This document shows, one piece after another, positions 1-6,275 of a stretch of 7,060 nt of DNA. A program made the translations under genes and the position numbers. The stretch lies in the NCBI GenBank assembly GCA_021160355.1, contig JAGHCS010000061.1:1-7060 (forward strand). Direction: 5' to 3'. The notes beneath the pieces were generated by a model, which worked only from the letters and a program-made list of their open reading frames with translations, did no database searches and was not told where the DNA came from. Numbering within the stretch: position 1 is the first letter of the stretch; the number at the start of each line of letters is the position of its first letter. This DNA is from Candidatus Cloacimonadota bacterium. Lineage in GTDB: Bacteria; Cloacimonadota; Cloacimonadia; JGIOTU-2.

Positions 1-6
1 CTATAG

Positions 7-174
7 TACTTCCCAAAATATATAGGTTTTCTTATTGACAAAAAAATCGAACATTGTAGAAAGGAATGTATGAACTGGAATATTGAGCTTGACGGGAATA
101 CTCCTTTACAACTTACCTTTGTAAAAAGGAGGAAAAACGGAAAAAGGAATAAAAAATTATGGAGCAAAAAATGA
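7..174 (+). other. Upstream region with an open frame of unknown status
   Basis: No recognisable gene lies in the first 158 bases. One forward frame is open for 55 codons, from just after a TAG at 4-6 to a TGA at 172-174. Its only ATG is at 70, which would give a 34-residue, strongly basic peptide starting MNWNIELDGN, preceded by AAGGAA at 61-66 at short spacing. The TGA overlaps the ATG at 171 of the next gene as ATGA, an arrangement seen in translationally coupled genes. The frame could be a tiny gene, the decayed tail of an upstream gene, or chance. The same stretch holds CTCCTTT (101-107), which can pair with AAAGGAG (125-131) around an AAGGAGG at 126-132. That purine run is too far from any start codon to act as a normal ribosome site. 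I do not recognise the peptide. Confidence 0.2.
161..164 (+). promoter_or_regulatory. Ribosome binding site deciding the start at 171
   Basis: GGAG lies six bases before the ATG at 171. The alternative in-frame ATG at 159 has only a GGAA-type site about nine bases upstream. The better site and the ATGA overlap with the preceding open frame favour 171. Confidence 0.45.
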
Positions 175-551
175 TTAAGAAAATTGCGATACTCGTAATA
201 TTAATGACGATGTTCATTGGTGGAAATTTGTTGGCACAATCTGTGGATGTCTATGTTCATGGTGTATTAAAGAGCGGTTCAACGCTTTTTCTATACAGGC
301 AGGACATTCCTGGAGAACCACAATATCTATGCCGTTCAAAAACACCTGAACAAGGTTCTGGCTATTATACAGAATCATTTTTAGATATTACTTGCTCTGA
401 ATTATATCCAATATGGACATTAACGGCAGTACAAGGTAATCGCTCAGATACAGAAAGTGGTGGTATTTCACCCTTTACTACGGTTCACCTCTATTTACCA
501 ACAACTGCTGAAGATCCTGATCCGGGAGAACCCGAACCACCAAATGAATAA
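171..551 (+). CDS. Small exported protein of unknown function
   Basis: The product is 126 residues from the ATG at 171, or 130 if the ATG at 159 is used. The N-terminus is a typical Sec signal peptide: a lysine pair, a hydrophobic core ILVILMTMFIGG, then LLA before QS, the likely type I cleavage site. No lipobox cysteine is present, so it should be released to the periplasm or outside. The mature part is about 100 residues, rich in Tyr, Thr, Ser and Gly, with two cysteines about 21 residues apart that could form one disulfide. It ends in an acidic Pro/Glu/Asp tail (PDPGEPEPPNE). The alternation of beta-prone stretches suggests a small beta-sandwich domain, but this is inference. I do not recognise the family. 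It precedes another exported-protein gene by 63 bases, with a hairpin between them, so the two may be transcribed separately. It lacks a C-terminal sorting domain of the kind its neighbour has. Confidence 0.7.
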   Translation: MIKKIAILVILMTMFIGGNLLAQSVDVYVHGVLKSGSTLFLYRQDIPGEPQYLCRSKTPEQGSGYYTESFLDITCSELYPIWTLTAVQGNRSDTESGGISPFTTVHLYLPTTAEDPDPGEPEPPNE

Positions 552-562
552 ATATATGACTC

Positions 563-589
563 TGGGGCAGAAGCATAACTTCTGCCCCA
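563..589 (+). terminator. Perfect 11-bp hairpin, probable terminator
   Basis: TGGGGCAGAAG (563-573) pairs perfectly with CTTCTGCCCCA (579-589) around the five-base loop CATAA. It sits 11 bases after the stop codon of the small exported protein gene and before the ribosome site of the next gene. The sequence that follows is A/T-rich but has no uninterrupted T tract, only ATATTACTTTT. It may therefore be a weak intrinsic terminator, an mRNA-stabilising 3' stem-loop, or an attenuating element that sets different expression of the two genes. Confidence 0.55.
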
Positions 590-614
590 CAATATTACTT
601 TTGAGGAGTATGAT

Positions 615-2966
615 ATGCTAAAACGTTATATAAAAAGAAATTTGTTATTTGTTTATATCTTTTTGATGCTTGTATTACCGATATGTTTGGAGGCGGTTGA
701 ATTCGATTATGAAAAGATCAACGATTTTGCAATTGGGGGAAATTATTATGGGAATGATAAAATTATTATTGATTCTTCATTTATGTATATTGCAAATAGA
801 TATGGACTTGAAATACAAAGCATAGATAGCGAAACAGGAAATTTAGAAAGAATTGCAACTATGGGTTTTATTGGAATGTCAAATAGTATTACCAAAAAGG
901 ATAACTTCGTATATATATCATCTACAACAAGTACGTCCTTTGCTCTACAAATAAGATCATATTTATATAAAATAGATGTTACAATACCTGACAATCCTTT
1001 TATTGTGGATTCGTTATTTTGTACAGACTTAAAAATTTATGGATTATACTTCTATAATAATAATTTTATTTATCATGAATTTAATGAGATCTCACATTCA
1101 AGAAGATTGGTTTTTCTTAATCATCAAAATTTAGAGGAAATTAATTCTGTGCCAATATGTTGTGGAACCCACCCTATTAATGATTCTCTTTTTATAACCT
1201 CTCATGATGGAGGTCTTCTTTATGATATATATAATATAATAGATATTAATAATATTTTCATAGAAGCAACAATCGATCTTACCAATACTCCTTCGGTTAT
1301 TTCTATACATTATTCTATTCAGCAAATAGATAGCACAACGGTTGGAATATTAGGTGATGAAGCATTAGCAATTTGGAATATATCTGATATCCATAATTGG
1401 GAATTTATTACAGATTATTATACATATACATCATACGGGAAATGGGCAGATTTTACGAAATTAAATGATTATATCATTATTCCGCAGCCAATTGACGGTA
1501 TAGAGGTAGTAAACATTTCAGATATTGAAAACCCATATTTTACATGCTTTTGGACTTTTTCAGAAAATCAATTATATTTTTCAGGATTCTGTGGAAATAT
1601 TACAAATTCAAATATCAAATGCTATAATAATTATGTATATTGGGGCACACCCGATGCCGGAATTTTCAAATATTCATTTTATAATGGTATTATTGAATTT
1701 ATAAAAAACGAACAAACTCATCCAAATCATATAATAGGAATAAAATGTATTAACATAGTTGATGACAATATTTTTATTCCTACAGCGAATGATGGTATCT
1801 ATGTCTATAATTTGTCGAATATCGAGATACCTGAACTTGAAAATAAATTATTAGATAGTTGTAGAATATGGGGTAGTATGGTTCTTTCAAACAAACTATA
1901 TAGCACATATGTGAATAGAGATATTGATATAAGATTATGTGTATTTAATATTTCAAACCCCTCTGAGCCAATTATGCAATGTGATTTTGAGACCCAAGAT
2001 GGATTCGGAATCCCCGTTCTTATTATTAATAATAATGAGCCGGATATGTTGTATTGCTTTTATTGGTGGTGGGGTGCCCCACATCAAAAAATAGTAAAAT
2101 ACGATATGACAGATCCAACAAATCCGGAAATTGCTTTTGAATATATATTTCCTACATTTACAAACGGTATAGGCTTTTTTTATAATGAGTATTTCTATGT
2201 CCTGGAGGTGTATTCATATCCTTTTCAGGATTTATTTATTTATGGAGGATTTGAAGAAAATGAACCTGAGTTAGTCCATACAATAAATAATTTTGGTCCA
2301 TATTACGGGATTACATTAAATAAGGTTGAGAACTATGCACATATGGAGTCTGCTCTTTTAGAACCTTATCCGGAAAAATTCTATATATTTGAAACACCTT
2401 TACAATTGGTAGAAAAATTTTCGACAGAATACTCTCTTCAACAGTTTAGCTTTATTAATGATGATATTCTTTTTCAAGTATATGAGTACTGCCTCGGTTT
2501 ATTTGATTTATCCGGTAATCCCTCAGGATATCTGGAAAGTTTTGATTATATTTATTTCAATGGATGGTGTCCATATTTAAATTTTTATACACAAAACAAC
2601 AACAACTATTTTATCAGCACACAAACAGAATGTGCTTCAATCTATTCTTATAATTCAAATTCATCAACCGATGATGAAAATATATACAATAATGAAATTT
2701 CATTATACTCTCACCCCAATCCCTTCTCCACCTCAACAACTATATCGTTTAAAGGAAAATTGAATTCACACGAATTATCTCAAATTAAGATTTATAATGT
2801 AAAAGGGCAACTAGTGAGAGAATTCGGAATGCGGATTGCGGAATGCGGATTTAGCGTGGTTTGGGACGGAAAAGACGGAAGCGGGAAAGAAGTGAAAAAT
2901 GGTGTGTATTTGTATAAATTCAATAACAATGATGAACATATCGGTAAGGTCGTGAAACTGAAGTAA
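615..2966 (+). CDS. Exported LVIVD-repeat (beta-propeller-like) protein with type IX-style C-terminal sorting domain
   Basis: The product is 783 residues. GAGGAG (603-608) lies six bases before the ATG, which supports this start. Residues 1-27 form a signal peptide: basic start, hydrophobic core LLFVYIFLMLVLP, and cleavage likely after LEA. The body carries degenerate units of the LVIVD type, such as IEVVNISDIENPYF (about 296-309), CVFNISNPSEPIM (442-454) and VKYDMTDPTNPEIAF (494-508), with weaker ones near 117, 203, 252 and 396. These usually build a beta-propeller. Residues about 695-783 are a Por/T9SS type A or FlgD-like sorting domain: HPNPFSTSTTISF, IKIYNVKGQLVREF, VVWDGKDGSGKEV, NGVYLYKF and a terminal GKVVKLK. 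Secretion across the outer membrane and surface attachment are inferred from that family. The mature protein has 15 cysteines, including a CC pair at 182-183. Most of the gene is much more AT-rich than the metabolic genes downstream. The ligand or substrate is unknown, and no catalytic motif is visible. Confidence 0.85.
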   Translation: MLKRYIKRNLLFVYIFLMLVLPICLEAVEFDYEKINDFAIGGNYYGNDKIIIDSSFMYIANRYGLEIQSIDSETGNLERIATMGFIGMSNSITKKDNFVYISSTTSTSFALQIRSYLYKIDVTIPDNPFIVDSLFCTDLKIYGLYFYNNNFIYHEFNEISHSRRLVFLNHQNLEEINSVPICCGTHPINDSLFITSHDGGLLYDIYNIIDINNIFIEATIDLTNTPSVISIHYSIQQIDSTTVGILGDEALAIWNISDIHNWEFITDYYTYTSYGKWADFTKLNDYIIIPQPIDGIEVVNISDIENPYFTCFWTFSENQLYFSGFCGNITNSNIKCYNNYVYWGTPDAGIFKYSFYNGIIEFIKNEQTHPNHIIGIKCINIVDDNIFIPTANDGIYVYNLSNIEIPELENKLLDSCRIWGSMVLSNKLYSTYVNRDIDIRLCVFNISNPSEPIMQCDFETQDGFGIPVLIINNNEPDMLYCFYWWWGAPHQKIVKYDMTDPTNPEIAFEYIFPTFTNGIGFFYNEYFYVLEVYSYPFQDLFIYGGFEENEPELVHTINNFGPYYGITLNKVENYAHMESALLEPYPEKFYIFETPLQLVEKFSTEYSLQQFSFINDDILFQVYEYCLGLFDLSGNPSGYLESFDYIYFNGWCPYLNFYTQNNNNYFISTQTECASIYSYNSNSSTDDENIYNNEISLYSHPNPFSTSTTISFKGKLNSHELSQIKIYNVKGQLVREFGMRIAECGFSVVWDGKDGSGKEVKNGVYLYKFNNNDEHIGKVVKLK
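2825..2851 (+). repeat. GC-rich direct repeat, 14-base period, inside the sorting-domain coding sequence
   Basis: CGGAATGCGGATT occurs at 2825-2837 and again at 2839-2851, separated by one G. A shorter internal echo, GGAATGCGGA/GGATTGCGGA, runs through both copies. It encodes the FGMRIAECGF segment linking two strands of the sorting domain. The reading frame is preserved. The opposite strand of this stretch reads as SAIRIPNS-like peptide in one frame, which from memory resembles a simple repeat seen across many environmental genomes. That resemblance has not been searched. Confidence 0.7.
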
Positions 2967-3194
2967 AGTTCAGCGATTAAAGCAAAGAAAAGTATAGTAA
3001 TATACATAATCCCGCATGGATGAAATGCCGATCCCAATAAATAGACCATTTCCCTACCCACATTGAGAATTTTTAAAAAAATTATCAGAATTTCAGCAAA
3101 TCAAACAAAAAAACTATAAAATTTCGATTTCACTTGACAACCAATATGCAGAGTTCTTACGAGCACACTAAATTTTTTAGATTGATAAAATCAT
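2967..3194 (+). other. Intergenic region upstream of sucC, no gene seen
   Basis: These 228 bases separate the exported-protein gene from sucC. They are A/T-rich except for about 3009-3035, where a GC-richer patch contains ATCCC at both ends. A TTGACA occurs at 3134-3139, but no good -10 hexamer lies 16-18 bases further on, so I do not call a promoter. The sucC promoter must nevertheless lie here if sucC is not read through from upstream. I see no convincing intrinsic terminator for the upstream gene. The last 25 bases before the sucC ATG contain no purine-rich ribosome binding site. Confidence 0.5.
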
Positions 3195-4364
3195 ATGAAT
3201 ATTCATGAATATCAAGCGAAACAGCTTTTCAAAAATTATGGTGTGACAATCCCTCATGGTAAAATGGCAGAGACCCTGGATCAAGCTGTGGAAGCAGCTC
3301 AGAAGATCGACAGCGAAAAATGGGTTGTCAAAGCACAGGTTCATGCAGGCGGTAGAGGAAAAGGTGGTGGTGTGAAAATCGCTTCTTCTCTCAAAGAGGT
3401 TAAAACCATTGCAGAGAACATGCTTGGCATGAAATTGGTCACCCACCAGACAGGTCCCAAAGGCAAGCTTGTTCAAAAGATATATATTGAAGAAGTTGCA
3501 CCCATCAAAAAAGAATACTATCTTGGACTGGTTCTTGACCGCACAGCAGAAATGCCCGTTATGATCGCTTCGACAGAAGGCGGAATGGAAATCGAAAAAG
3601 TAGCTGCTGAATTTCCCGATAAGATCATCAAAATCCGCATCGATCCCTTGATCGGCTTTAGAAATTTTCACGGTGTGATGCTTGCGAACGGACTTGGATT
3701 GGATAAAATTCAATCCCGTAATTTTACACAATTTGCCCGCGCTTTGTATTCACTCTACAAAGAAAAAGATGCGAGTCTTATCGAGATAAATCCCCTGGTG
3801 CTGAAAGAGGATGACACTTTTATTGCACTCGATGCAAAAATCAATTTTGATGATAATGCCCTTTTCAGACATCCGGATATTCTTGAGATGCGCGATCTTT
3901 CCGAAGAAGAACCCACAGAACTGGAAGCCAGCAATTTCAACCTGAACTACATCAAACTCGACGGCAATGTCGGATGTATGGTAAACGGTGCTGGGCTTGC
4001 GATGTCTACAATGGATATTATCAAGATCAAGGGCGGAGAACCTGCAAATTTCCTCGATGTCGGCGGAGATGCTTCTGCTGAGACAGTTGCAAAAGGATTC
4101 GAGATCATACTTAGAGATAAAAACGTAAAAGCAATTTTCGTGAATATTTTTGGTGGTATCGTACGCTGTGACAGAATTGCAAACGGTATACTCGATGCTG
4201 CAAAAGAGATCAATGTTTCTGTCCCGGTCGTTGTCCGGCTGGATGGAACGAATGCAGATATCGCTCTAGAAATTCTTCAAAAAGCACACATTCCAAACAT
4301 AATCACTGCTCACAGTCTTGCTGACGGTGCAGAAAAAGCAGTTCAAGCAGCAAAGGGAGTGTGA
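3195..4364 (+). CDS. sucC: Succinyl-CoA synthetase (ADP/GDP-forming), beta subunit
   Basis: This is the nucleotide-binding subunit of the enzyme that reversibly converts succinyl-CoA, phosphate and NDP to succinate, CoA and NTP in the cytoplasm. It has 389 residues, the usual length, and aligns from its first residue with E. coli SucC (MNIHEYQAKQLF against MNLHEYQAKQLF), which fixes the start. The N-terminal ATP-grasp domain spans about 1-240. It has K46 before QVHAGGRGKGGG (48-59) and the metal ligands N199 (EINPLV) and D213 (ALDAK). The C-terminal CoA-ligase domain (about 250-385) carries LDGNVGCMVNGAGLAM, GGEPANFLDVGG and VNIFGGIVRCD, all well conserved. The stop codon lies two bases before the sucD ATG, so the two are cotranscribed. 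No Shine-Dalgarno sequence is visible, unlike the genes that follow. Whether it prefers ATP or GTP cannot be told from inspection. Confidence 0.98.
   Translation: MNIHEYQAKQLFKNYGVTIPHGKMAETLDQAVEAAQKIDSEKWVVKAQVHAGGRGKGGGVKIASSLKEVKTIAENMLGMKLVTHQTGPKGKLVQKIYIEEVAPIKKEYYLGLVLDRTAEMPVMIASTEGGMEIEKVAAEFPDKIIKIRIDPLIGFRNFHGVMLANGLGLDKIQSRNFTQFARALYSLYKEKDASLIEINPLVLKEDDTFIALDAKINFDDNALFRHPDILEMRDLSEEEPTELEASNFNLNYIKLDGNVGCMVNGAGLAMSTMDIIKIKGGEPANFLDVGGDASAETVAKGFEIILRDKNVKAIFVNIFGGIVRCDRIANGILDAAKEINVSVPVVVRLDGTNADIALEILQKAHIPNIITAHSLADGAEKAVQAAKGV
4353..4359 (+). promoter_or_regulatory. sucD ribosome binding site, inside the end of sucC
   Basis: AAGGGAG within the last codons of sucC lies seven bases before the ATG at 4367. 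It supports that start over the in-frame GTG at 4361, which overlaps the sucC stop codon. Confidence 0.75.
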
Positions 4365-4366
4365 TC

Positions 4367-5236
4367 ATGGGAATCTTAGTTAATAAAAATTCGAAAGTAA
4401 TAGTGCAGGGTTTTACAGGCAAAGAAGCTACTTTTCATGCAGAGCAGTGCATTGAGTACGGAACGAATATTGTTGGAGGTGTAACTCCCGGTAAAGGAGG
4501 TCAGATCCATCTTGAAAGACCTGTGTTCAGCACAGTCAAAGATGCGGTTGATCATACCGGAGCAGATACCTCGCTTATCCTCGTTCCCCCATTTTTTGCT
4601 GCGGATGCGATAATGGAAGCTGCGGATGCAGGCATCAAAGTCATTGTCTGTATCTCCGAAGGCATTCCCACACTTGATGTCATGTACGCAAAAATGTATG
4701 TGACAAAAAAGGGTGCAGTACTTATCGGGCCGAACTGCCCGGGCATCATCACGGCAGGTGAAGCGAAGATCGGAATTATGCCGGGAAGTATATTCAAAAA
4801 AGGGCATGTCGGCGTCATTTCGAAATCCGGCACTCTTACGTATGAAGCTGCAAACCAGGTAGTAAATGCCGGACTTGGAATTACAACTGCCATCGGCATC
4901 GGCGGTGACCCGATCATCGGTTCGACTTTTATTGATTTACTTAAACGATTTGAAGAAGATCTCGAAACTCATGCAGTTGTTATCATAGGTGAAATAGGCG
5001 GCGATCTGGAAATACAAGCAGCTCATTATATAAAAGATCATATGAAAAAACCGGTTGTTGCTTTCATCGCAGGTCAAACAGCCCCCAAAGGAAAGCGAAT
5101 GGGACATGCCGGTGCTATCATTGCTGGCAGCAAGGGCACAGCCCAGGAAAAGATGTCCGCCCTTGAACATGCCGGTGTTCGTGTATGCAAATCCCCTGCT
5201 GATATCGGACAAGCAACCATAGAAGTTTTATCATAA
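4367..5236 (+). CDS. sucD: Succinyl-CoA synthetase, alpha subunit
   Basis: This is the CoA-binding, phosphohistidine-carrying partner of SucC. From the ATG at 4367 the product is 289 residues, exactly the E. coli SucD length, and begins MGILVNKNSKVIVQGFTG against MSILIDKNTKVICQGFTG. A GTG at 4361 would add only two residues and is less likely. Seen in order are the Rossmann-type CoA-binding domain with QGFTGKEATFHAEQ (14-27) and GGVTPGKGG (37-45), then IGPNCPGI (120-127) and the ligase domain with SKSGTLTYEA (152-161), GIGGDPIIGS and IGEIGGDLE (207-215). The active-site histidine is H247 in KGKRMGHAGAIIAG. All key residues are intact. It follows sucC by two bases, as in the standard sucCD operon. 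No dehydrogenase genes for 2-oxoglutarate lie beside it, so the enzyme may serve a partial or reverse cycle or the methylmalonyl-CoA route. Confidence 0.98.
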   Translation: MGILVNKNSKVIVQGFTGKEATFHAEQCIEYGTNIVGGVTPGKGGQIHLERPVFSTVKDAVDHTGADTSLILVPPFFAADAIMEAADAGIKVIVCISEGIPTLDVMYAKMYVTKKGAVLIGPNCPGIITAGEAKIGIMPGSIFKKGHVGVISKSGTLTYEAANQVVNAGLGITTAIGIGGDPIIGSTFIDLLKRFEEDLETHAVVIIGEIGGDLEIQAAHYIKDHMKKPVVAFIAGQTAPKGKRMGHAGAIIAGSKGTAQEKMSALEHAGVRVCKSPADIGQATIEVLS

Positions 5237-5249
5237 AATATCATATTAT

Positions 5250-5400
5250 GAACCACGACATACACAAAAAACTCGAAATGTTATTTTGAATGAAAATTCA
5301 ACTTATGAAACAAGTTAAAAGCGATACTAACAAAACTGAGTTTTTAAAAATATTTTACTTAAACATTATTTTTATGGTTTTCGGGCTTTTCGTGGTTAAA
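5250..5400 (+). repeat. Inverted pair of degenerate CACGAA-type repeats in the sucD-fumarase spacer
   Basis: AACCACGA (5251-5258) begins a run of three degenerate 9-10-base units, roughly CCACGACATA, CACAAAAAA and CTCGAAATG, ending at 5280. About 110 bases on, the opposite orientation appears: the complement of 5372-5397 reads AACCACGAAAAGCCCGAAAA, with the perfect inverse TCGTGGTT at 5390-5397. The two arms point toward each other and enclose A/T-rich sequence with no gene. They could be ends of a small nonautonomous element, a remnant of a dispersed repeat, or the arms of a long mRNA hairpin. The 3' arm ends ten bases before the fumarase ribosome site. Confidence 0.5.
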
Positions 5401-5417
5401 ATTATTGAGGAGCTTTC

Positions 5418-6263
5418 GTGAGAGAAATCAATGTAAAAGAAATTATCCCTATAGTCAGAAAACTTTGTATCGATGCCAACTATTACATTGGCAAGGATGT
5501 ATTGGATAAGATCAAGGAATTCTACGAAAAAGAAGAATCTCCAACTGCAAAGGAAGTGCTTTCCATCTTATTGGAAAACTATGAACTTGCTGCGAATGAG
5601 AAAATGCCGTCATGCCAGGATACAGGTGTGGCTGTCGTTTTTATTGAACTAGGACAGGATGTTCATCTTGTTGGTGGAAATTTTTACGAAGCGATCAATG
5701 AAGGTGTACGTCAGGGCTACAAGGACGGCTATTTACGAAAGTCTCTGGTTGATGATCCGATCATCGATCGGGTGAATACAAAAGACAACACTCCCGCACT
5801 CATCTATACTGATATTGTTCCCGGCGAGAAAATCAAGATCACTGTAGCGCCAAAAGGGGGCGGTTCGGAAAATATGAGTGAGGTCAAGATGATGAAAGCC
5901 GCTGACGGCATCGAAGGTGTGATTGATTTTGTGGTTGACCGTGTCAGACGCTCAGGAGGAAATCCATGTCCTCCAATAGTTGTGGGAGTAGGACTTGGCG
6001 GCAACTTTGAACAGAGCGCACTCCTTGCGAAAAAAGCACTACTCCGTCCTCTCAATGAATCTCATCCTGAAGATAAATGGGCAAAAGTAGAAGAGGAAAT
6101 CCTGGAAAAAGTAAACAAACTTGGAATTGGACCTCAGGGATTTGGCGGCAGGACAACTGCCCTTGGTGTGACCATCTTGCATAAACCCTGTCATATTGCA
6201 TCTATGCCTGTTGCGGTGAACATCCAATGTCATGCTGCACGACATAAAAGTGCAGTTATTTAG
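5418..6263 (+). CDS. fumA: Class I fumarate hydratase, alpha (N-terminal) subunit
   Basis: This is the larger subunit of the oxygen-sensitive [4Fe-4S] fumarase that interconverts fumarate and (S)-malate. It has 281 residues, normal for the split-subunit form; the symbol follows that usage, not the E. coli paralogue names. The start is a GTG with GAGGAG (5407-5412) five bases upstream, and the second Met would remove only part of the first helix region. Cluster ligand candidates are C66 in PSCQDTG, C184 in GGNPCPP and C271 in NIQCHAARH; C258 (KPCHIAS) is a fourth conserved-looking cysteine. The spacing of 66-184-271 resembles that of single-chain class I fumarases. D68, next to the first ligand, matches the family's catalytic aspartate. 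Other family blocks are APKGGGSENMS (144-154), VGVGLGG and GFGGRTTALG. The close relative L(+)-tartrate dehydratase alpha cannot be excluded, but the sucCD context favours fumarase. Confidence 0.93.
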   Translation: MREINVKEIIPIVRKLCIDANYYIGKDVLDKIKEFYEKEESPTAKEVLSILLENYELAANEKMPSCQDTGVAVVFIELGQDVHLVGGNFYEAINEGVRQGYKDGYLRKSLVDDPIIDRVNTKDNTPALIYTDIVPGEKIKITVAPKGGGSENMSEVKMMKAADGIEGVIDFVVDRVRRSGGNPCPPIVVGVGLGGNFEQSALLAKKALLRPLNESHPEDKWAKVEEEILEKVNKLGIGPQGFGGRTTALGVTILHKPCHIASMPVAVNIQCHAARHKSAVI

Positions 6264-6275
6264 GAAGGAGCTCAC

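Noticed and set aside
35..40. TTGACA as a -35 box for the first exported-protein gene
   Set aside because: No acceptable -10 hexamer lies 16-18 bases downstream (the sequence there is AGAAAG), and promoter consensus for this lineage is uncertain.
2792..3061. Minus-strand open frame across the end of the LVIVD-repeat gene and the spacer
   Set aside because: It is mostly antisense to the well-supported sorting domain, including the simple repeat, and has no recognisable domain of its own.
3134..3139. TTGACA as a -35 box for sucC
   Set aside because: The hexamer at the right spacing is TTACGA, a poor -10 match.
3195..3212. Overlapping palindromes ATGAATATTCAT and ATATTCATGAATAT at the sucC start codon
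   Set aside because: They arise from codons for the conserved MNIHEY start of SucC, so coding constraint explains them.
3177..3731. Minus-strand open frame of 184 codons antisense to sucC
   Set aside because: It is a shadow of a highly conserved gene on the + strand, with His/Phe/Cys-rich composition typical of antisense translation.
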